Source of the DNA: UM-FILTER-40-17 sp032251335
GTDB taxonomy: Bacteria; Bacteroidota; Bacteroidia; Flavobacteriales; Flavobacteriaceae
Length of the DNA: 64,000 nucleotides
NCBI GenBank assembly: GCA_032251335.1
Contig: JAVVDW010000001.1
Coordinates: 124,001-188,000, forward strand
Direction of reading: 5' to 3'
Shown: positions 1 to 9,540 of the stretch, one piece after another
Position numbering within the stretch: position 1 is the first letter of the stretch
Layout: each line of letters starts with the position of its first letter
Made by a program: the position numbers and the translations under genes
The notes under the pieces: generated by a model
Seen by the model: the letters and a program-made list of their open reading frames with translations, nothing else
Told to the model about the DNA's origin: nothing
The model's database searches: none

Positions 1-2
1 CG

Positions 3-2606
3 TTGGTATTCGGGCTCACATTGCAAGCCCAAAACTTTATTAAAGGCATCGTCTCAGATCCATCAGGTATTCCGCTACCGGGTGTAAACATTGTTATCAA
101 AGGGACACAGATGGGTACCACAACCGATTTTGACGGAAAGTTTCAAATTGAGGCGCAAGTGGGGCAAACGCTGGTTTTTTCAATACTCGGTTTTGAGGCT
201 AAAGAAGTTCTTGTTCAGGGAAATACTTTGAATGTTTCGCTTGAGTCAAGAACAGAGAGTCTGAGCGAAATCACGCTTACCGGAAGCCGCAATCCGAATA
301 GGAGTAAACTCAACACGCCTGTTCCGGTAGATGTAGTGCCGTTAAATGAAATTAAAACCACTTTGCCACAGACCAACATCAATGATATGTTGAATTATTT
401 AGTGCCCTCTTTTAACAACAATCGGCAGTCTGCGTCAGACGGAACGGAGCATATCGACCCGGCATCTCTTCGCGGTTTAGGCCCCGACCAAGTCTTGGTA
501 TTGATCAATGGTAAAAGAAGACACACCACCTCATTGGTCAACAACCAAAGCACGTTTGGCAACGGCTCTGTCGGTACCGATTTAAGTGCGATTCCGGCGG
601 CTGCCATCGAGCGCGTGGAAGTGTTGCGGGATGGTGCATCTGCTCAGTATGGCTCAGATGCCATCGCAGGTGTCATCAACCTGATACTGAAAAAGGATAG
701 CGGTTTTGAAGTCAATACGACTTATGGACAAACCTCAAGGGCAGACGGGGAAACGGTTGATGTAAATCTCAATTACGGTGCCAAATTAGGCGATGATGGC
801 GGGTTTTACAACCTGACTTTGGGATTCAACGACCGCCAAAAAACAAACCGAAGCCAAAATCACAACTTGATTATTTTTGACCAATCCGAATTTGGTAACT
901 TTTTCGCTTACGATTTCAGCAACCCGAATGCCAGAGAAATTGACGACCGAAAATTGGCTGAAAATGGTATAGAACGTGATGATTTTAACTTTCAAGTAGG
1001 TGATGCAGCCATTCGAAATATACAAGGTTTTTTAAATTTGGAATATCCGGTTTCCGACAAAGCCGTTCTTTATCTGTCGGGGGGAATAAATGTCCGTGAC
1101 GGACAAGGCTTCGGTTTTAGACGTTTGCCAAGCGAGACCGACAACGTAGTGCCCGAATTGTTCCCGTTCGGTTTCCAACCCTCTTTGTTGTCGGACATCA
1201 GCGACCAATCGCTATCAACAGGTGTGCGTTTCAAACTGGGCCGGTGGGATCTTGATTTGAGCAATACGCTGGGAGAAAATATTTTTGATTTTACCGTCGA
1301 AAACAGCAACAATCCCTCATTAGGGGTCAACAGCCCAACCAAATTTGATGCCGGTGGACACGAGTTTTTTCAAAATACACTCAATTTGGATGCCCGAAAA
1401 TATTACGATTACATACTCAACGGTCTGAATGTGGCAGTCGGGTCTGAATTCAGGTACGAACGTTACGAAATTACGGCAGGTGAAGAAGCTTCTTTTATCA
1501 ACGGTGGCGCGCAATCGTTTCCCGGATTTTCACCCTTGAATGCCGTTGCCGAAAACAGGACCAGCGTTTCCTTTTATATAGATTTGGAAGCAGAGGTTAC
1601 TGACAATTTTCTGATTGGCCTTGCCGGAAGATACGAAGATTACAGCGATTTTGGCGATACATTCAATGGAAAGTTGACGGCTCGATACGAACTGTCCGAT
1701 GCATTGGCCGTTCGCGGAGCTATCAGTACGGGTTTTAGAGCACCTTCGCTACACCAACAGTTTTTCAACAACATTGCCACAGATATCGTCGATGGCGAAT
1801 TGCTCAATACCGGAATCTTCAGAAACGACAGCGAGGTCGCCAAACAACTCGGAATCCCTGAGTTGGAAGAAGAAACTTCTGTAAGCTACAGTGTCGGGTT
1901 TACCTACAAACCACTTAAAAATCTATCGTTCACTTTGGATGCCTATCGCATCGAAATAGATGACCGCATCATTTTGACAGGAAGTTTGGGCAATGATCCG
2001 TTTGGCGATCCGGTGCCTGAACTCAGAGATCTTTTTGGTCAGTTTGGGGCTTCCACCGGACGGTTTTTTACCAATGCGGTTGATACCGAAACCAACGGAT
2101 TGGACTTGGTGGTCGATTATAATACCGGTTTGGGCGGTGGCAAACTCACGGCATCTTTGTTGTACAACATCAACGACAACAACGTAAAAGATGGCATCAA
2201 CAACCTCCCCGAGGCATTTATTGGTCAGGAAGATGTGTATTTTGGTCCTCAAGAAAAAAGTTTGATTGAGTCTAACATCCCCAAACACAAAGCGATACTC
2301 AATTTGAACTACGCTATCGGCAGATTTAATTTTCTCGTAAGAAATACCTATTTTGGTCAGGTGACAAGAAACGGTTTCCCGTTTGGCGTTTCACAAAAAC
2401 ACGACCCGCGTACAGTGACCGATTTGACCGGTACTGTCAAACTGTTTAACGGTTTGCAATTTACGGCTGGTGTCAACAATGTATTTGATGTATTTCCTGA
2501 CAGACAAGAATATGACAATAGTTTTTTCGGCGTATTCAAATATGCACCCGTACAGATGGGAACAACCGGGGCTTTCTATTTTGCTAGGCTTACGTATAAA
2601 CTTTAA
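3..2606 (+). CDS. TonB-dependent outer-membrane receptor, 5' end missing
   Basis: Outer-membrane, TonB-driven importer of an unidentified large or scarce substrate. The open frame runs in from the left edge, so the start codon and most of the signal peptide lie outside; the first visible residues look like the end of a signal peptide (LQAQ). Then comes a carboxypeptidase-regulatory-like beta domain (visible residues about 13-95, with SGIPLPGVNIVIKGT), a plug domain (about 100-230, with DGASAQYGSDAIAGVINL) and a long beta-barrel ending in the aromatic-rich FYFARLTYKL, typical for BAM insertion. No SusD partner follows, so it is not a standard SusC/D glycan locus. An amino-acid permease starts 27 bp downstream. 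The substrate cannot be told from sequence. Confidence 0.93.
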   Translation: MVFGLTLQAQNFIKGIVSDPSGIPLPGVNIVIKGTQMGTTTDFDGKFQIEAQVGQTLVFSILGFEAKEVLVQGNTLNVSLESRTESLSEITLTGSRNPNRSKLNTPVPVDVVPLNEIKTTLPQTNINDMLNYLVPSFNNNRQSASDGTEHIDPASLRGLGPDQVLVLINGKRRHTTSLVNNQSTFGNGSVGTDLSAIPAAAIERVEVLRDGASAQYGSDAIAGVINLILKKDSGFEVNTTYGQTSRADGETVDVNLNYGAKLGDDGGFYNLTLGFNDRQKTNRSQNHNLIIFDQSEFGNFFAYDFSNPNAREIDDRKLAENGIERDDFNFQVGDAAIRNIQGFLNLEYPVSDKAVLYLSGGINVRDGQGFGFRRLPSETDNVVPELFPFGFQPSLLSDISDQSLSTGVRFKLGRWDLDLSNTLGENIFDFTVENSNNPSLGVNSPTKFDAGGHEFFQNTLNLDARKYYDYILNGLNVAVGSEFRYERYEITAGEEASFINGGAQSFPGFSPLNAVAENRTSVSFYIDLEAEVTDNFLIGLAGRYEDYSDFGDTFNGKLTARYELSDALAVRGAISTGFRAPSLHQQFFNNIATDIVDGELLNTGIFRNDSEVAKQLGIPELEEETSVSYSVGFTYKPLKNLSFTLDAYRIEIDDRIILTGSLGNDPFGDPVPELRDLFGQFGASTGRFFTNAVDTETNGLDLVVDYNTGLGGGKLTASLLYNINDNNVKDGINNLPEAFIGQEDVYFGPQEKSLIESNIPKHKAILNLNYAIGRFNFLVRNTYFGQVTRNGFPFGVSQKHDPRTVTDLTGTVKLFNGLQFTAGVNNVFDVFPDRQEYDNSFFGVFKYAPVQMGTTGAFYFARLTYKL

Positions 2607-2633
2607 CACAACGCCTGTGGGCATAAAAACTGC

Positions 2634-3938
2634 ATGATGCCACAGGCTAAAATCGGATGGAAAACTGCCGCCGGGCTGGTCATAGCAAATATGATCGGCA
2701 CCGGCGTTTTTACAAGTTTGGGTTTTCAATTAATCGACCTGAAAAGCTCTTGGAGCATTGTTTTGTTGTGGTTTATCGGAGGCGTGATGGCACTCATCGG
2801 GGCTTTTACCTATGCCGAATTGGGTACGCATTTCAAAAATTCGGGTGGCGATTATATTTTTCTCTCCAAAATATTTCATCCGCTTTTGGGCTATCTCTAC
2901 GCATGGACTTCCCTCATGGTCGGGTTTTCGGCGCCCATCGCCATCGCCGCCATTGCCATGACAGACTACCTCAACCCATTTATGGGCAAAGCCAATGGCG
3001 ATTGGTTTGGTTTGGGCATCATCCTTCTGGTGAGTATCATGCATTCTTTTAACGTGCGGCAAAGTGGTTGGTTTCAGGATGTGGTGACTTCGTTGAAATT
3101 ACTTTTTGTGTTTTCTTTGATTGTCATTGGGTTTTGGTATGCACCGGAATCGGCGAACGCTATCCAATTTGATGCTTCCTGGAGTAGCGAAATTTTGTTG
3201 CCCGGCTTCGCGGTTTCGCTCATTTATGTTTCTTATGCCTATACAGGATGGAACGCGGCAGCCTATATCGTGGAGGAAATAGACCAACCCCGCAGCAGTT
3301 TGCCCAAAGCCTTGATAGGCGGTACGCTTTTGGTGATGATCGTGTATGTTTTGTTGCAAATCGTTTTTCTCAGACATGCTTCCTTCGACCAATTGATGGG
3401 CAAAGTAGAGGTTGCCAATATTGCATTTTCCAATATTTTTCCGGTCAACGGCATCAAATGGGTGAGTTTTTTTATTGCCTTGCAGTTGGTCGGCACCATC
3501 AGCGGATACGTTTGGATTGGCCCTCGGGTGACGCATGCCATGGCGAAGGATTACAAACTGTGGCGACCGCTCGCCAAAACCAACCACTCCGGGATTCCGG
3601 TGCGCGCTTTGTGGCTCAACACCGGTATCAGTATTTTGCTCACCATGACCGGAACTTTTGAGCAAGTGTTGCTCTATGCCGGCTTTGTGTTACAATTGAT
3701 GGGAACGCTTACTGTGGTTTCTTTGCTGTTTGTAAAAAGAGACAAAAGTACTTTTCAAAGCCCGCTGAAACCTTTTCTTCAAATTATTTATGTCTTGTTT
3801 AGCCTTTGGGTGTTGATTTATATGTTGATTGACCGGCCGTTTGAAAGCTTGGCCGGCTTAGGCCTAATCGGTTTGGGAGTTGTGCTGTTTTGGTTTGACA
3901 CTTTTCAGCCGCTTAAAAAAGCGCAGGACTTAAACTGA
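2634..3938 (+). CDS. APC-superfamily amino acid permease
   Basis: Inner-membrane secondary transporter, about 12 predicted membrane helices in 434 residues. The N-terminus carries the APC hallmark GLVIANMIGTGVFTSLGF in helix 1, followed by a helix 2-3 stretch typical of the family (GGVMALIGAFTYAELGTHF). It presumably carries amino acids by proton symport or exchange; the substrate is not readable. ATG ATG at 2634 gives two possible starts one codon apart. It lies 27 bp after the TonB receptor and 49 bp before an exported propeller protein, all on the same strand, so co-transcription is plausible but not shown. Confidence 0.88.
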   Translation: MMPQAKIGWKTAAGLVIANMIGTGVFTSLGFQLIDLKSSWSIVLLWFIGGVMALIGAFTYAELGTHFKNSGGDYIFLSKIFHPLLGYLYAWTSLMVGFSAPIAIAAIAMTDYLNPFMGKANGDWFGLGIILLVSIMHSFNVRQSGWFQDVVTSLKLLFVFSLIVIGFWYAPESANAIQFDASWSSEILLPGFAVSLIYVSYAYTGWNAAAYIVEEIDQPRSSLPKALIGGTLLVMIVYVLLQIVFLRHASFDQLMGKVEVANIAFSNIFPVNGIKWVSFFIALQLVGTISGYVWIGPRVTHAMAKDYKLWRPLAKTNHSGIPVRALWLNTGISILLTMTGTFEQVLLYAGFVLQLMGTLTVVSLLFVKRDKSTFQSPLKPFLQIIYVLFSLWVLIYMLIDRPFESLAGLGLIGLGVVLFWFDTFQPLKKAQDLN

Positions 3939-3987
3939 TTTTGTTTATTTTTAGGCTTTTATTTCCAACCCTGCTAAAACCTTTCCC

Positions 3988-6843
3988 ATGAATAAACATT
4001 TTTTCGGTTTGCTTATCGGTTTTTTTACCATCTCAAATCTTTTCGCGCAAACGCTGGCCACGCCCGCCGACGAAGCCCTTAAAGCCTTAGACGACAAGGC
4101 AATGCTTACAAAAAATTCTCTCGTGAAAAACGTCCCTTTTCAAAACATTGGACCAAACATCATGAGCGGGCGCGTGGTCGATTTGGATGTAAACCCCGAA
4201 AAACCCAGCGAATTTTATGTGGCCTATGCCTCCGGTGGTTTGTGGTTTACCCACAACAACGGCACCACCTTTGAGTCGGTTTTTGACCACGCACCTACGC
4301 AAAACATCGGAGACATAGCCGTCGATTGGAAAAATGGAACGATCTGGGTCGGTACCGGTGAGAACAATGCTTCGCGTTCGTCCTATGCCGGCATTGGCAT
4401 TTTGAAAAGTACAGACCACGGAAAAACCTGGGAAAACGTCGGTTTGCCCGATTCGCACCACATCGGGCGCATCATCATCAATCCGAGCAATCCGGATGAA
4501 GTGGTCATTGGCGCAGTCGGACATCTGTATTCGCCCAACCAAGAAAGAGGCGTTTTCAAAACGAAGGACGGCGGAAAAACCTGGAAAAAAACCTTGTTTA
4601 TTGACGAAAACACCGGCATCATCGATGTGGCTTTTGCGCCCGGGAATTTTCAGGTTCAGTATGCCGCCGCTTGGCAAAAAGACCGAAAAGCTTGGAATTT
4701 TGATGGCAGCGGCGCAGGTTCAGGCATTTATAAAAGTTCGGATGGCGGAGACACATGGGTATTGTTGACAACTGCCGAAAGCGGCTTCCCGACAGGAAGT
4801 GGCGTGGGCAGGATAGGCCTGGCTGTTTTTGATGAAAACACGGTTTACGCGGTACACGACAACCAATTTCACCGGCCCGAAACCACGGACAAACCCAAAA
4901 CCGATGCGCTTACTAAAGACGATTTTAAAAGCCTCAGCGTAGAAGCCTTTTTGAATTTAGACAACAAAAAACTCAACGATTATCTGAAAAACAATGGTTT
5001 TCAGGAAAAATACCGCGCCGAAAACGTGAAGCAACTCGTTCGGGACGGCAGCGTGAAACCCATCGACTTGGCAAAATACCTCGAAAATGCCAACGCGCAG
5101 TTGTTTGACACGCCGGTGATTGGTGCTGAAGTCTATCGCACGGATGACGGTGGGAAAACCTGGAAGAAAACACATGAAGGCTACATCGATGATCTGTTTT
5201 ATTCCTATGGCTATTATTTTGCCCAAATCAACGTCAACCCGAAGGACGCAAACCAGATATATCTCAGTGGTGTGCCACTCATCAAATCGGAAGATGGCGG
5301 CAAAACCTTTAAATCCATCGACAAAGAAAACGTACACGCAGACCACCACGCACTTTGGATAGATCCTAATTTACCCGGACATTTGGTCAACGGCAATGAT
5401 GGCGGGGTGAACATCACCTACGATGACGGCGAAAACTGGCTCAAGGCCAACGACCCGGCTGTGGGTCAATTCTACTATATTAATGTGGACAACCAAAAAC
5501 CTTATAATGTGTATGGCGGTTTGCAGGACAACGGCGTTTGGAAAGGTGCCAATACCTACCGCGCTTCCAAAAGCTGGCAGGCGGATGGCGAATATCCGTA
5601 CAAAGAAATTATGGGTGGCGATGGCATGCAAGTTCAAATTGACAGCAGAAATGCAAACATCGTCTATACCGGGTTTCAATTCGGGAATTATTTTCGGTTA
5701 GATTTGGCAAAAGGCAAAACGGAAAGAATCACACCCCAACACCAATTGGGCGAATCACCATACAGGTTCAATTGGCAAACACCCATACTGTTGTCGCCCC
5801 ACAACCAAGATATTTTGTATTTCGGGTCTAACCATTTGCACCGTTCGCTAGACAAAGGCGATACTTGGGAGAGCATTTCCCCTGATTTGACACAAGGCGG
5901 CAAGCCTGGCAACGTGGCTTACGGAACGCTGACTACCATTTCGGAATCCCCCTTTCAGTTCGGGTTGATCTATGCCGGAACCGATGACGGTTTGGTGCAG
6001 GTCACGCGCAACGGCGGCGGTAGTTGGGAGAACATATCCGGAAACTTTCCCAAAGATTTGTGGGTGTCGCGTGTGGTGGCTTCGGTGCACAAAAAAGAAA
6101 GGGTTTATGTGAGCCTGAACGGTTATCGTTGGGACGATTTTAAACCCTATGTTTATGTGAGTGAAGATTTTGGCAAAACATGGAAAAACATCAGCAGCAA
6201 CCTGCCTTTGTCGCCGGTCAATGTCATCAAAGAAGACCCGAAAGCGGCCGGTTTGCTGTATGTAGGGACGGATGACGGCGTGTATGTGAGTTTTGACCGG
6301 GGCGAAAACTGGGCGTTGTTTTCGGAAGGTTTGCCGAAAGTGGCCGTACACGATTTGGTCGTTCAACCGGAAGCTGCTGACCTGGTTATCGGCACACACG
6401 GGCGTTCGCTCTATAAAACGAGCATTGCGAATTTACAAGTTTTGGCACAAGAGAAATCATCACCAATTTTAAAACTCTTTAAGCCTGAAGATGTTCGTTT
6501 TTCGCCACGTTGGGGAAATTCTTTTAGCGCGTGGCGGCCTGCTTTTGAGCCCAAAACCACTTTTAGCTTTTTTGCAGCGACTGCCGGAGCTTACCAACTC
6601 AGCATTGCGGACGAAAAAGGGAATGTATTGCAACAAAACTCGGGAACGGCTATACGCGGATTCAATTACGCGGAATACGATTTGACCATAGACGAAACCT
6701 TGCTTAAAGCCATTCAAAAAAAGCAAAAAGACTTTAAACCGACCGCTGCCAAAAACGGAAAATACTATTTACCAAAAGGAAAATACAGCCTGATTATTTC
6801 TCAAAATGGGCAAAGTGTGGAGGAAAAATGGGAGGTGAAGTAG
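3988..6843 (+). CDS. Exported sortilin/VPS10-type beta-propeller (BNR repeat) protein
   Basis: 951 residues with an N-terminal signal peptide (hydrophobic run ending FAQ). The body has many BNR/Asp-box-like repeats of the form S.DGGKTW (for example STDHGKTWENV, TKDGGKTWKKT, SSDGGDTWVLL, SEDFGKTWKNI), i.e. a large double beta-propeller as in VPS10/sortilin and xyloglucanase-like 'glycosyl hydrolase' annotations. A charged, propeller-free insertion (about residues 305-370) interrupts the first propeller, and the last 100 residues form a separate beta domain. Family members are often called glycosyl hydrolases, but I see no evidence of catalytic residues. It is likely a periplasmic or surface binding protein. 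It follows the TonB receptor and permease on the same strand. Confidence 0.85.
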   Translation: MNKHFFGLLIGFFTISNLFAQTLATPADEALKALDDKAMLTKNSLVKNVPFQNIGPNIMSGRVVDLDVNPEKPSEFYVAYASGGLWFTHNNGTTFESVFDHAPTQNIGDIAVDWKNGTIWVGTGENNASRSSYAGIGILKSTDHGKTWENVGLPDSHHIGRIIINPSNPDEVVIGAVGHLYSPNQERGVFKTKDGGKTWKKTLFIDENTGIIDVAFAPGNFQVQYAAAWQKDRKAWNFDGSGAGSGIYKSSDGGDTWVLLTTAESGFPTGSGVGRIGLAVFDENTVYAVHDNQFHRPETTDKPKTDALTKDDFKSLSVEAFLNLDNKKLNDYLKNNGFQEKYRAENVKQLVRDGSVKPIDLAKYLENANAQLFDTPVIGAEVYRTDDGGKTWKKTHEGYIDDLFYSYGYYFAQINVNPKDANQIYLSGVPLIKSEDGGKTFKSIDKENVHADHHALWIDPNLPGHLVNGNDGGVNITYDDGENWLKANDPAVGQFYYINVDNQKPYNVYGGLQDNGVWKGANTYRASKSWQADGEYPYKEIMGGDGMQVQIDSRNANIVYTGFQFGNYFRLDLAKGKTERITPQHQLGESPYRFNWQTPILLSPHNQDILYFGSNHLHRSLDKGDTWESISPDLTQGGKPGNVAYGTLTTISESPFQFGLIYAGTDDGLVQVTRNGGGSWENISGNFPKDLWVSRVVASVHKKERVYVSLNGYRWDDFKPYVYVSEDFGKTWKNISSNLPLSPVNVIKEDPKAAGLLYVGTDDGVYVSFDRGENWALFSEGLPKVAVHDLVVQPEAADLVIGTHGRSLYKTSIANLQVLAQEKSSPILKLFKPEDVRFSPRWGNSFSAWRPAFEPKTTFSFFAATAGAYQLSIADEKGNVLQQNSGTAIRGFNYAEYDLTIDETLLKAIQKKQKDFKPTAAKNGKYYLPKGKYSLIISQNGQSVEEKWEVK

Positions 6844-6900
6844 GTGGGAGGACGCTGAGAAGTTTAGGGTAAAAGAGGTAAGTTTTGATGGTAATTACTA

Positions 6901-6910
6901 GTTGTAGGCA
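6901..6910. repeat. Left 10-mer of an inverted pair flanking the hydrolase gene
   Basis: GTTGTAGGCA lies 28 bp before the hydrolase start and is the exact reverse complement of TGCCTACAAC at 7865-7874, 11 bp after its stop codon. The pair brackets exactly one gene, as cassette boundary sequences do. It may be the remaining 3' half of a palindromic site whose other half is lost. Seen directly; the role is inference. Confidence 0.5.
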
Positions 6911-6938
6911 ATGCGCCCAAAACTAAGAGGAAAAATAT

Positions 6939-7853
6939 ATGATGAAATTAACAAGGACACTTTTATTACTAATTCTATTTGTAACAATAATTAGTTGCAA
7001 TAAATCAGTAGAACAAAAAAAGACGATACCTACTCAAGAAAAAGCTGAATCGAATGATTCTATAAAAACAGAAAATGTAACTTTCGAGAGTGAAGGAGTT
7101 AAATTGGCAGGTACAATTTATAGTCCTAATCATCCACATTCAGCAGTTGTCATTGTTCACGGTTCTGACCAAGTACCTCGAATGACTAAGTTCGCTGAAT
7201 TGTTAGCCAAGAATAATATTTTAGTATTGACCTATGATAAACGTGGAGTTGGAGAATCTGGTGGAGTTTATGCAGGACCAGAAGTAGGAACGAATAACAT
7301 TAGTGTTGAAAATCTAAATTTATTAGCAAAAGATGCAAGTTCCGCTGTTAATTTAATTTATAGTAAAGAAAAAAAATTACCTATTGGACTTATTGGTGCA
7401 AGTCAAGCTGGTTGGATAATTCCAATTGTTGCAAGTGAAAATCCATTGGTAGAGTTTATGGTTTTGTTAAGCTGCCCTACGATAACTACTCTTGAACAAT
7501 TAAGATTTCAGTTTTATACAAATGGGAGAACAGATTTTTGGGATAATCATACAGAAAGTGATGCACGTGAACACATCAAAAACGACCCTGACAAATATCA
7601 ATTTAAAGCTACTGACCCAAAAGAGATTTTAAAAACTCTATCAATCCCTGGACTTTGGATTTTTGGAGAAAAAGATATTCAAATTCCCGTAAAAATGTGT
7701 ATTGAACATCTTAATAATTTGAAATTAGAGAACAAACCATTTGAATATGTTCTGTTTCCATCATTAGGACATAATACTAATAAGACAGAACCAATAAACA
7801 TATCAATTAATTGGATAAAACAAAAGTCATTGGACATTAAGAATAATAAATAG
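6939..7853 (+). CDS. Alpha/beta hydrolase lipoprotein
   Basis: 304 residues. A lipoprotein signal peptide ends in IISC with Cys20 as lipid anchor, so the enzyme is probably periplasmic and membrane-tethered. The fold is a serine hydrolase: oxyanion region VVIVHGSDQVPR, nucleophile elbow GASQAG with Ser155, and a late histidine in LGHN (His278). This resembles the Bacteroidota dienelactone-hydrolase/acyl-peptidase-like 'alpha/beta hydrolase' group; the substrate is unknown. The gene is clearly more AT-rich than the flanking receptor and propeller genes and is enclosed by inverted 10-mers (6901-6910 and 7865-7874), suggesting acquisition as a separate unit. Confidence 0.85.
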   Translation: MMKLTRTLLLLILFVTIISCNKSVEQKKTIPTQEKAESNDSIKTENVTFESEGVKLAGTIYSPNHPHSAVVIVHGSDQVPRMTKFAELLAKNNILVLTYDKRGVGESGGVYAGPEVGTNNISVENLNLLAKDASSAVNLIYSKEKKLPIGLIGASQAGWIIPIVASENPLVEFMVLLSCPTITTLEQLRFQFYTNGRTDFWDNHTESDAREHIKNDPDKYQFKATDPKEILKTLSIPGLWIFGEKDIQIPVKMCIEHLNNLKLENKPFEYVLFPSLGHNTNKTEPINISINWIKQKSLDIKNNK

Positions 7854-7864
7854 AAATAAAGCAC

Positions 7865-7997
7865 TGCCTACAACACCGTGTATAGCTCATTGCGGGGCAA
7901 GTAATTGACTCGAAAATTTGCGATTTTTTGCTAACTTTACGACATGTTCGAAAGGACTCGCTGTTTTATCCGCAACGAGCCATACACGAAAAATGTT
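7865..7997. repeat. Large imperfect palindrome, attC-like or REP-like
   Basis: TGCCTACAAC at 7865-7874 is followed by arm 7877-7895 (CGTGTATAGCTCATTGCGG). This pairs with 7970-7988 (CCGCAACGAGCCATACACG) at 17 of 19 positions, the two differences being G-T wobble compatible. About 74 bp separate the arms. A single-strand fold of this size with conserved outer ends is how integron cassette recombination sites look, and similar palindromes between accessory genes occur in Bacteroidota. The canonical outer core (GTTRRRY) is not exact here, so this is attC-like at best. No integrase is in the window. Confidence 0.5.
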
Positions 7998-8041
7998 ACC
8001 CACAAAAAGACGACACCGAAAGATAAAAACGAACTAGAAAA

Positions 8042-8671
8042 ATGGAAAATTTTGACCGCAAAAAGCATTGGGAAAATATCTATCAGACAAAAGAATTGAA
8101 AGACGTAAGTTGGTTTCAATCAACTCCGGAAACTTCGTTGGACTTCTTTAAACAATTCAACGTGCCCACAACTGCAAAAGTGATTGACATTGGCGGTGGC
8201 GACAGCTTTTTAGTTGACCATTTACTAGACCTAGGTTATCAAAACATTTCGGTTCTCGACATTTCAGCGGCTGCCATTGACAGCGCAAAGCAACGACTTG
8301 GTGACAAAGCTAAAAATGTAACATGGATAGTAGCAGATGCAGCCAATTTTAAACCGACCGTGACCTATGACTTTTGGCACGACCGGGCCGCATTTCACTT
8401 TTTGACAGACGAGCAAGAAATCTCGAACTATTTGGAAACAGCCAAACAACATATCAATCCGACAGGTGTTTTGGTAATCGGGACATTTTCGAAACAAGGA
8501 CCGACAAAGTGCAGTGGGATAGAAATCAAACAATATTCGGAAACGACAATGACCGACCGACTGAAACATTTTTTTGAAAAAATTAAGTGTATAACCGTTG
8601 ACCATAATACACCTTCCAATACCATTCAGAATTTTGTTTTTTGCAGTTTCAGAAAATTACAAACGGCTTGA
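8042..8671 (+). CDS. Class I SAM-dependent methyltransferase
   Basis: 209 residues, the usual length for a small free-standing methyltransferase. Motif I is VIDIGGGDSFLVDHLL (about residues 45-60), followed by an acidic strand end (ISVLDIS) and the motif II/III region WIVADAANF. The N-terminus (HWENIYQTK..VSWFQ) matches the thiopurine/tellurite-resistance-like methyltransferase group common in Bacteroidota. Acceptor substrate unknown. It is a single gene between a long palindrome (7865-7997) and a 196-bp non-coding gap, within the accessory patch. Confidence 0.86.
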   Translation: MENFDRKKHWENIYQTKELKDVSWFQSTPETSLDFFKQFNVPTTAKVIDIGGGDSFLVDHLLDLGYQNISVLDISAAAIDSAKQRLGDKAKNVTWIVADAANFKPTVTYDFWHDRAAFHFLTDEQEISNYLETAKQHINPTGVLVIGTFSKQGPTKCSGIEIKQYSETTMTDRLKHFFEKIKCITVDHNTPSNTIQNFVFCSFRKLQTA

Positions 8672-8867
8672 AACGACAACAAAAAACAACTGAAGGCACA
8701 ACAGCTATCAGAAATAGCAGTTTTAGCGCTGAAAACAAGGTCATTTTTTTGAAAAAAATTAGTACTAAATTGGAAGTTCAATCCTTGTAATTCCGCCACT
8801 ACCTTAAGGCGCAAAACGTTGACAGTCGGCTCAACAATAAACACTGAAAATTGAGATAAATTTTGAA

Positions 8868-9416
8868 ATGAAAATATTTATAGAAACAGAAAGACTGATT
8901 TTAAGGGAAATTTTACCGACAGATGTGGATGGGCTCTTTGAGCTTGATTCAGACCCCGAAGTTCACCGATATTTAGGCAACAAACCCATCACACGCAAAG
9001 CGCAAATTGTTGAAGTAATACATTCCGTTAGACAACAATATGTTGAACATGGAATGGGTCGTTTTGCCATTGTTGATAAAAAAACAAATGCCTTTATGGG
9101 TTGGACAGGTCTAAAACTTGAGACAAAAAGGATAAATAATCACCAAAATTATTATGATCTCGGTTACCGGCTTATCAGAAAATATTGGGGACAAGGAATT
9201 GCTTCAGAAAGTGCAATCGCTTCCATAGATTATGCTTTTAATATGCTTAATCTTGAAAAAGTATATGCTGCTGCAAATTGTGAAAATATAGGATCCAATA
9301 AAATTCTTCAAAAAGTTGGACTGAATTTTATAGAGACATTCTACTATGAAGACCTAAAGTGTAATTGGTATAGCATGGATAAGAATGATTATGATATTAA
9401 AAAGGGATTCCAATAA
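8868..9416 (+). CDS. GNAT-family N-acetyltransferase (RimJ/RimL type)
   Basis: 182 residues of the Acetyltransf_3 type. The start IETERLILREILPTDVDGLFEL is diagnostic of RimJ/RimL-like GNATs; the acetyl-CoA loop is seen as YRLIRKYWGQGIASES (Q/RxxGxG/A region), and the C-terminal strand has ENIGSNKILQKVGL. It transfers an acetyl group from acetyl-CoA to an amine; the target (protein N-terminus, antibiotic or metabolite) is not readable. It stands alone, with non-coding gaps of 196 bp before and 124 bp after, fitting the one-gene-unit pattern of this patch. Confidence 0.87.
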   Translation: MKIFIETERLILREILPTDVDGLFELDSDPEVHRYLGNKPITRKAQIVEVIHSVRQQYVEHGMGRFAIVDKKTNAFMGWTGLKLETKRINNHQNYYDLGYRLIRKYWGQGIASESAIASIDYAFNMLNLEKVYAAANCENIGSNKILQKVGLNFIETFYYEDLKCNWYSMDKNDYDIKKGFQ

Positions 9417-9540
9417 CTGCTTATAGAACCGATGGCAAAAAAGTTTAAAATCAAACTTTGTGTTTTGGGTAAATTTATTGCCGTTGATAAAAGAAATCCA
9501 ATAATCAAGCACCCAAAAAGTCAATCAAAACCAACCCTCT

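Noticed and set aside
3099..3665. 188-codon antisense frame in the permease gene
   Set aside because: Lies fully inside a well-supported membrane protein gene and has no recognisable protein texture.
4087..4677. 196-codon antisense frame in the beta-propeller gene
   Set aside because: Mirrors repeated BNR codons; composition and lack of a start context mark it as a shadow.
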